Assembly: GCF_007828045.1 (NCBI RefSeq)
Contig: NZ_VITN01000035.1
Coordinates: 1 to 45,405 of the forward strand
Reading direction: 5' to 3'
Length of the DNA stretch: 45,405 nucleotides
Origin: Nitrospirillum amazonense
GTDB lineage: Bacteria > Pseudomonadota > Alphaproteobacteria > Azospirillales > Azospirillaceae
Shown: positions 40,666 through 45,405 of the stretch, in pieces
Position numbering within the stretch: the stretch's first letter is position 1
Layout: every line of letters begins with the position of its first letter
Program-made: the position numbers and the translations under genes
The notes under the pieces: model-generated
Databases searched by the model: none
Told to the model about the DNA's origin: nothing
Seen by the model: the letters and a program-made list of their open reading frames with translations, nothing else

Positions 40666-41841
40666 ATGATTGAAACCTTGTCCAAGCCGCCCACCCATGC
40701 CGGTCAGATGACTCTTGATGCGGCTCAGACCCCGGCGCTGGTGCTTGATGTGGCGCGGTTCGACCGGAACGTGGCCCGATTGAAGGCGCATCTGGCGCAT
40801 CTCGGCGTCGGATTCCGGCCGCATGTGAAAACCGCCAAATCGATCGACGTGGCCCGGCGCCTTTTCGCGGGTGACCTGGGGCCGATCACTGTTTCAACTA
40901 TAGCTGAAGCGGAATACTTCGCCGCCGCGGGTGCGACGGACATCGTCTATGCCGTCGGCTTGGCGCCGGGGAAGATCACGCGGATACGTGCCCTTGTGGC
41001 CCAGGGTGTCGACGTCGCGGTGCTGATCGATACCGTCGACCAGGCCCAGGCCCTTGCCGCGACGGCACGGGACGGCGGCGCGATGCCGGCGGTGTTGATC
41101 GAGATCGACTGTGACGGCCATCGCGGCGGGCTTTCCCCCGACAGCGCCACGATCATCGAGATCGCGGACATTCTGCGGGCAGGGGCGGTGGAGGTCCGCG
41201 GTGTGCTCACCCATGCCGGGGAGTCCTACGCCTGCCGGGGAGGTGTGGGCCTGGTGGAAGCCGCCGAGGGCGAGCGCGCGGCCGCGGTGGCCGCCGCTCA
41301 GGCTCTGCGCCGCCATGGGCACGCGGCACCGGTGGTCAGTGTGGGCTCGACCCCGACCGCGCATTTCGCCCGCGATCTCGATGGTGTGACGGAAGTACGC
41401 GCCGGTGCCTTCATGTTTTTCGATCTCGTGATGCATGGCATCGGCGTCTGCGCGATCGACGACATCGCCGTCTCGGTGCTGGCCACGGTCATCGGACACA
41501 AGCTGGAAAAGGGCTGGATCCTGATTGACACCGGCTGGATGGCCATGTCCCGCGACCGGGGGACGCAACGCCACCCGGTTGATCAAGGGTACGGCCTTGT
41601 CTGCGACATCGACGGGGTGCCGTGGCCGGACCTGATCGTGGACGACGCCAGCCAGGAGCATGGGATCATCAAGGTCCGGCCCGGCAGCGCCGCCGCGTTG
41701 CCTGACCTGCCGGTCGGGGCCCGCGTGCGCATTCTGCCCAACCACGCATGCGCGACCGGGGCCCAGCACGGGGCCTACCAAGTGGTCACAACCGGCAGCC
41801 GCGACATCGTGGCGGCGTGGCCGCGGATGCGGGGATGGTGA
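40666..41841 (+). CDS. D-threonine aldolase / D-serine dehydratase-like PLP enzyme (fold type III)
   Basis: 391 residues from ATG 40666. The N-terminal alanine-racemase-type barrel starts T-P-A-L-V-L-D, and the PLP lysine is Lys55 in F-R-P-H-V-K-T-A-K. Further marks are I-E-I-D-C-D-G-H-R-G-G, L-T-H-A-G-E-S-Y and the phosphate-binding V-S-V-G-S-T-P-T. The C-terminal domain ends with L-P-N-H-A-C-A-T, the His/Cys pair that holds the divalent metal in this family. Members cleave beta-hydroxy-D-amino acids to glycine plus an aldehyde, or dehydrate D-serine or D-threonine. The following aldehyde dehydrogenase and RidA genes fit either chemistry. The RidA reading frame begins at or just after its stop. 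Confidence 0.88.
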   Translation: MIETLSKPPTHAGQMTLDAAQTPALVLDVARFDRNVARLKAHLAHLGVGFRPHVKTAKSIDVARRLFAGDLGPITVSTIAEAEYFAAAGATDIVYAVGLAPGKITRIRALVAQGVDVAVLIDTVDQAQALAATARDGGAMPAVLIEIDCDGHRGGLSPDSATIIEIADILRAGAVEVRGVLTHAGESYACRGGVGLVEAAEGERAAAVAAAQALRRHGHAAPVVSVGSTPTAHFARDLDGVTEVRAGAFMFFDLVMHGIGVCAIDDIAVSVLATVIGHKLEKGWILIDTGWMAMSRDRGTQRHPVDQGYGLVCDIDGVPWPDLIVDDASQEHGIIKVRPGSAAALPDLPVGARVRILPNHACATGAQHGAYQVVTTGSRDIVAAWPRMRGW

Positions 41842-41846
41842 GCCTC

Positions 41847-42263
41847 ATGGAAACGAAGATCGAGACGTTGGAACCGGAGGGCTTGGCGCCGCCAGGCGGC
41901 CATTATAGCCATGCCGCCCGCTATGGCGGCCTGGTCTTCACGGCGGGCCAACTGGGCGTTCGCGCGGACGGCTCCCATACCGCCGATCTGGGGTTTGAAG
42001 ATCAGGTCCGTCAGGCGCTATCCAACGTGTTGGCGGCATTGCGCGCCGCCGGTGCCGGGCCCGGCGATATTCTCAAGGTCACCGCCTATATCGTCGGCGT
42101 TGAGAACTGGCCCCGCTTCAACGCGGTCTATGCCGAGATGATGGGGGATGCGCGGCCGGCGCGAACGGTGGTTCCGGTTGGCGAGCTGCACTACGGCTAT
42201 CTGGTCGAGATCGATGCCGTTGCGGTGTGCGGCGCAGCCGGCGCCCGGGAGGGCGCGCGATGA
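41847..42263 (+). CDS. RidA/YjgF-family enamine/imine deaminase
   Basis: 138 residues from ATG 41847, which has GGTGAG upstream; ATG 41835, overlapping the previous stop, is an in-frame alternative. Family marks: Y-S-H-A-A-R-Y-G-G-L-V-F-T-A-G-Q-L-G, V-L-A-A-L-R-A-A-G, K-V-T-A-Y-I, and the active-site Arg in A-R-T-V-V-P-V with Glu in L-V-E-I-D-A-V-A. RidA proteins hydrolyse reactive enamines and imines released by PLP and flavin enzymes. The cluster offers both kinds, an aldolase/dehydratase-like PLP enzyme before it and a DAO-type FAD enzyme after it, so it probably hydrolyses the imine formed there. Confidence 0.92.
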   Translation: METKIETLEPEGLAPPGGHYSHAARYGGLVFTAGQLGVRADGSHTADLGFEDQVRQALSNVLAALRAAGAGPGDILKVTAYIVGVENWPRFNAVYAEMMGDARPARTVVPVGELHYGYLVEIDAVAVCGAAGAREGAR

Positions 42264-42278
42264 ACATGACCTGATCTC

Positions 42279-42291
42279 AGCCCCGCGGGCT
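42279..42291 (+). terminator. Small hairpin after the RidA gene
   Basis: AGCCC (42279-42283), loop CGC, GGGCT (42287-42291), followed by TTC, 15 bases past the RidA stop. The 5-base stem is weak, so at most it gives partial termination before the aldehyde dehydrogenase gene. Confidence 0.25.
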
Positions 42292-42370
42292 TTCAATGGG
42301 CCGGCCATTCCGGCGAGCCCTGGTTTCCGTCCATCGTTGGCGCCCACCACCGCCATCAGGATCTGGTGCG

Positions 42371-43831
42371 ATGACATCTGGAATGAATTCGGTTGCGGCT
42401 GGGGATGTGAATCCGGTGCGCGCCCTTTATATCGACGGGGCATGGGGGCCGGCGTCCGGCCCGGTGTCGTTGCCGGTGGTCGATCCGGCGAGCGAGGCTG
42501 TGATCGCCGAACTCGCGGCGGCCACCGCCGCCGATCTCGACCGTGCCGTCGCGGCGGCGCGCGCGGCCTTGCCGGCGTTCAGCGCCACCGCCGTCGCGGA
42601 ACGGCGTGCGCTGCTTGAGCGCATACACGCCCTGATCCTGGAGCGGGCGGAGCCGCTGGCCCAGGCGCTGTCGCGTGAGATGGGTGCGGCCATCAGCCAT
42701 GCCCGCGCAGCCCATATCCCCCTCGCGGCAGCGCACGTCCGTGCGGCCGCCGATGTCCTGGCGACCTATCCGTTCCTGACCATGCGGGGCAGCACCGCCA
42801 TCGTGCGCGAACCGATCGGGGTCTGTGGCCTGATCACGCCGTGGAACTGGCCGCTGTACCAGATAACGGCCAAGGTCGCCCCGGCCCTGGCCGCCGGATG
42901 CACCGTGGTGCTGAAGCCCAGCGAGTTGTCACCGTTGAACGCGTTGCTGTTCGCCGAAATCATGCACGACGCGGGCACGCCGCCGGGTGTCTTCAACCTG
43001 GTCAACGGCACCGGCCCGGAAATCGGCGCGGCCATGGCGGCCCATCCCGGCATCGACATGATCTCGATCACCGGGTCCAACCGGGCCGGCGTGCTGGTTG
43101 CCCAGGCGGCGGCGGTGACCGTCAAGCGGGTGACTCAAGAATTGGGCGGCAAGTCGCCCAACGTTTTTCTGCCCGACGCCGATTTCCAGCGCGCCGTTCC
43201 GCTGGGCGTCATGGCCGCGTTCCGCAATGTCGGCCAGTCCTGCAGCGCGCCCACCCGCATGATCGTGCCCCGGGCGCGCATGGCGGAGGTGGAGGCCATC
43301 GCCCGGGCGACGGCCGGTGCCATCATCGTCGGTGATCCGTCCGACGGAAGCACCGTCCTGGGGCCCATCGCCAACCGCGCCCAGTTTGAGCGTGTCCAGG
43401 CCATGATCGCCGCCGGTATCGCGGAGGGCGCCACCCTGGTCTGCGGCGGACCCGGGCGTCCGGAGGGCAGGACCTGCGGTTTCTACGTCCGCCCGACGAT
43501 CTTCTCGGGCGTCACGCGCACGATGACGGTCGCGCAGGAGGAAATCTTCGGGCCGGTCCTCTGCATCATGCCTTACGACGATGTGGACGAGGCCGTCGAT
43601 ATCGCTAACGACACGGTCTTCGGGCTGGGCGGCCATGTCCAGGGGGGCGATATCGAGCGGGCGCGCGATGTCGCTCGCCGCATCCGCACCGGGCAGGTCC
43701 ATCTCAATCATCCCGCCTGGGATCCCCACGCGCCGTTCGGCGGCTACAAGCGGTCGGGCAACGGCCGGGAATATGGGGTCTTCGGCGTCGAGGAGTATCT
43801 CGAAACCAAGGCCATACTCGGTTACGCCTGA
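42371..43831 (+). CDS. NAD-dependent aldehyde dehydrogenase
   Basis: 486 residues from ATG 42371, with AGGA 9 bases upstream; the longer frame from 42296 is not supported. Motifs in order: T-P-W-N-W-P-L-Y-Q for the coenzyme site, K-P-S-E-L-S-P, F-N-L-V-N-G-T-G, S-I-T-G-S-N-R-A-G, the general base in Q-E-L-G-G-K-S-P-N, the catalytic Cys in G-Q-S-C-S-A-P-T-R, and E-E-I-F-G-P-V-L. It falls among broad-range ALDHs (betaine/hydroxymuconic-like), and the substrate cannot be fixed from sequence. In this cluster it would oxidise the aldehyde released by the aldolase-like enzyme or by the FAD oxidoreductase. It ends 30 bases before the DAO-type gene. Confidence 0.92.
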   Translation: MTSGMNSVAAGDVNPVRALYIDGAWGPASGPVSLPVVDPASEAVIAELAAATAADLDRAVAAARAALPAFSATAVAERRALLERIHALILERAEPLAQALSREMGAAISHARAAHIPLAAAHVRAAADVLATYPFLTMRGSTAIVREPIGVCGLITPWNWPLYQITAKVAPALAAGCTVVLKPSELSPLNALLFAEIMHDAGTPPGVFNLVNGTGPEIGAAMAAHPGIDMISITGSNRAGVLVAQAAAVTVKRVTQELGGKSPNVFLPDADFQRAVPLGVMAAFRNVGQSCSAPTRMIVPRARMAEVEAIARATAGAIIVGDPSDGSTVLGPIANRAQFERVQAMIAAGIAEGATLVCGGPGRPEGRTCGFYVRPTIFSGVTRTMTVAQEEIFGPVLCIMPYDDVDEAVDIANDTVFGLGGHVQGGDIERARDVARRIRTGQVHLNHPAWDPHAPFGGYKRSGNGREYGVFGVEEYLETKAILGYA

Positions 43832-43861
43832 CCTTTCCGTCTCATGGGAGATCGCATCGCC

Positions 43862-45187
43862 ATGTCGGCGCCCCTACGCCTCATCCAATCCTCCCCCGCC
43901 CTGCCCGCTGAAGCCGACGCCGTGGTGATCGGCGGTGGCATCGTCGGCAGCTTCGCCACCTATTATCTTGCGATGCGGGGGCTGAAAGTCGCGCTGGTCG
44001 AGAAGGGCGTGGTCGGCGGGGAGCAATCGAGCCGCAACTGGGGCTGGTGCCGGCAGCAGAACCGCGACGCGCGAGAATTGCCGATATCAACCAAGAGCCT
44101 CGATCTTTGGGAGCGCTTCGCCGCCGACAGTGGCGAAGATGCCGGATTTCGCCGCTGCGGCTTGTTTTACCTGAGCAACGATGAAGAGGAACTGGACACC
44201 TGGGCCCGCTGGGGCGCTTTCGCCCGGACGGTGGGCGTCAGCACGCGGATGCTGGATGGCGCCGAGGCGACCGAACGGGGCGGTTTCACGGGGCGGCGTT
44301 GGCGGGGCGGGGTGTTGGCCCCGACCGACGGCATCGCCGATCCCGGGCTCGCGGCTCCGGCGGCGGCGAAGGCGGCGATGCGGCACGGCGGCACCGTCCA
44401 CCAAGGCTGCGCCGCGCGGGGCATCGAACTGGCGGGCGGCGCGGTGAGCGGCGTCATCACCGAAAAGGGCACCATCCGCACGAAGCTGGCCATACACACC
44501 GGCGGCGCGTGGGCTTCTTCCTTTTGTCATCAACTGGGCATCCGGTTCCCCCAGGCGTCGGTGCGCCAGTCCATTGTCGCGGTGGCCAGCGACCAGATCG
44601 ATTTGCCGGACGCCCTTCACACCAAGTCGGTGTCGATGACGCGCCGTGGCGACGGTTGCCATACCCTGTCGATCAGCGGGTGGGCGCGTGTCGATCCGAC
44701 GTCCCAGTTTCTTCGCTTCCACCGCGAATTCCTGCCTATGTTCCTGCGGCGCTGGCGCAGTCTGTCGCCTGGGGGGCTGGAAGGCTGCCGCTCCGGCCAT
44801 GAAACGGGCTCTCGCTGGACTGTCGACCAGCCGACGCCGATGGAACGGATGCGCGTTCTCGACCCCACGCCGGACCCGCGCACGGTACGCCTGACGGTGA
44901 AGCGGGCGATCGACCTCGTTCCTGCCCTTAGGGCCGCACCGGTCATCAACACCTGGGCCGGCTATATCGATAGCACGCCCGACGGCGTCCCCGTGATTAG
45001 CGGGATACCGGCCGTCCCCGGCTTCATCCTGGCGGCGGGATTCAGCGGCCACGGCTTCGGCATCGGACCCGGCGCAGGGCATTTGATCGCTGATCTTGCG
45101 ACAGGCGCCGCCCCGATCGTCGATCCCCGCCCTTATGCCCTGTCACGCTTCGACAAGGGCAAGAGGATCGCCGTCGCGGACTTCTGA
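43862..45187 (+). CDS. DAO-type FAD-dependent amino-acid oxidoreductase
   Basis: 441 residues from ATG 43862 (GGGAG 11 bases upstream); ATG 43844 is an in-frame alternative adding six residues. The Rossmann motif V-V-I-G-G-G-I-V-G-S-F-A near the start is followed by E-K-G, then the FAD-contacting Q-S-S-R-N-W-G-W-C-R-Q-Q. The C-terminal FAD loop is G-F-S-G-H-G-F-G-I-G-P. The family covers glycine/sarcosine/D-amino-acid oxidases and dehydrogenases, which oxidise an amine to an imine that hydrolyses to a keto or aldehyde product. With RidA in the same cluster the imine step is probably assisted. It is the last gene of the cluster in the window. Confidence 0.9.
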   Translation: MSAPLRLIQSSPALPAEADAVVIGGGIVGSFATYYLAMRGLKVALVEKGVVGGEQSSRNWGWCRQQNRDARELPISTKSLDLWERFAADSGEDAGFRRCGLFYLSNDEEELDTWARWGAFARTVGVSTRMLDGAEATERGGFTGRRWRGGVLAPTDGIADPGLAAPAAAKAAMRHGGTVHQGCAARGIELAGGAVSGVITEKGTIRTKLAIHTGGAWASSFCHQLGIRFPQASVRQSIVAVASDQIDLPDALHTKSVSMTRRGDGCHTLSISGWARVDPTSQFLRFHREFLPMFLRRWRSLSPGGLEGCRSGHETGSRWTVDQPTPMERMRVLDPTPDPRTVRLTVKRAIDLVPALRAAPVINTWAGYIDSTPDGVPVISGIPAVPGFILAAGFSGHGFGIGPGAGHLIADLATGAAPIVDPRPYALSRFDKGKRIAVADF

Positions 45188-45224
45188 GCCAGGCCGGCTT
45201 CGGCTACAACCACTAATACGCGCG

Positions 45225-45250
45225 GCATTTGAACGTGACCGTTCAAATGC
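45225..45250. promoter_or_regulatory. Perfect 11-base inverted repeat after the FAD oxidoreductase
   Basis: Arms GCATTTGAACG (45225-45235) and CGTTCAAATGC (45240-45250) around TGAC. The TTGAACG...CGTTCAA core is like operators of TetR-type repressors. It could instead fold as a transcript hairpin, but it is less GC-rich than the other 3' hairpins here and has no U-tract. Confidence 0.5.
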
Positions 45251-45267
45251 TCCCTCAGTCGCCGGGC

Positions 45268-45374
45268 GGCGGACATCCGTCCGCCTAGGCTTGTCCTCGC
45301 TGTGCCCTGCGGTGCTCGCTCCGGCGGCCCCAGTCGGGGCCTACAGCGGCACGAGTCTCCATCTCGTGCCGCTG
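45268..45374. repeat. Run of three further inverted repeats at the window end
   Basis: GGCGGAC/GTCCGCC (45268-45274, 45279-45285), GGCCCC/GGGGCC (45326-45331, 45336-45341) and a 12-base stem CAGCGGCACGAG/CTCGTGCCGCTG (45344-45355, 45363-45374, followed by TTT). All are perfect. The region has no credible gene and may be an intergenic repeat element or a terminator array; the last hairpin could serve as a terminator on the plus strand. Confidence 0.55.
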
Positions 45375-45405
45375 TTTGGGTGGACGGCCCCATGGCATCG
45401 GATGC

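Noticed and set aside
45133-45393. 86-codon minus-strand ORF at the window end
   Set aside because: It covers the end of the FAD oxidoreductase gene and the inverted-repeat region; the Arg/Pro/Gly-rich product looks like translated repeat DNA.

Overview
The window is 45.4 kb of G+C-rich DNA (about two-thirds G+C by eye) from a Gram-negative bacterium: it encodes an outer-membrane autotransporter, a TonB-dependent receptor, Sec and Tat export signals and Dpp-type ABC transport. HisKA_2 sensor kinases, Lrp/AsnC-controlled amino-acid clusters and this codon use fit an alphaproteobacterium, perhaps Azospirillaceae; that placement is a guess. I see no rRNA, tRNA, CRISPR array, complete insertion sequence or phage gene.

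Layout. (1) 1-6809, plus strand: 3' part of a giant repeat-built autotransporter. (2) 7004-12328, a signalling block. On the minus strand are a periplasmic Cache protein, a HAMP membrane protein without an output domain, and a catalytically degenerate GGDEF-EAL protein. Divergent from them, across an AT-rich spacer, is a Cache-HAMP-HisKA_2 histidine kinase. (3) 12443-14934: a ChrA chromate-type transporter, convergent with an EamA exporter carrying a very His-rich tail. (4) 14970-28516, minus strand: a catabolic locus in three segments. The first is a PuuB-like FAD oxidoreductase plus a complete Dpp/Opp-type ABC importer. The second is a GNAT acetyltransferase, a GabD-like semialdehyde dehydrogenase and a tartrate/D-malate dehydrogenase. 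The third is a class III aminotransferase, an Lrp/AsnC regulator and an M20 amidohydrolase. (5) 28858-33166, minus strand: TonB-dependent siderophore-type receptor, PepSY membrane protein and a GhrA-like 2-hydroxyacid dehydrogenase. (6) 33431-37528, minus strand: a metal-handling island (Cys-rich exported protein, CusF-like protein, DUF2231, DUF4198, small HG-start periplasmic protein, HupE/UreJ permease, membrane-anchored protein). (7) 37762-45187, plus strand: a second catabolic cluster (HAD hydrolase, bicupin, HGSNAT/DUF1624 membrane protein, D-threonine-aldolase-like PLP enzyme, RidA, aldehyde dehydrogenase, DAO-type FAD oxidoreductase). (8) 45188-45405: a non-coding stretch dense in inverted repeats.

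How the genes may work together. Region 4 reads as import, oxidation, aldehyde oxidation, deacylation, transamination and semialdehyde oxidation of an amine or N-acyl-amine, ending in the TCA cycle. Region 7 reads as cleavage of a beta-hydroxy-D-amino acid to glycine plus aldehyde, with oxidation of both products. Both are inferred from gene content only. Many neighbouring genes are joined by 4-base start/stop overlaps. GC-rich hairpins without U-tracts lie about 10-14 bases after several stop codons and probably divide the transcripts.
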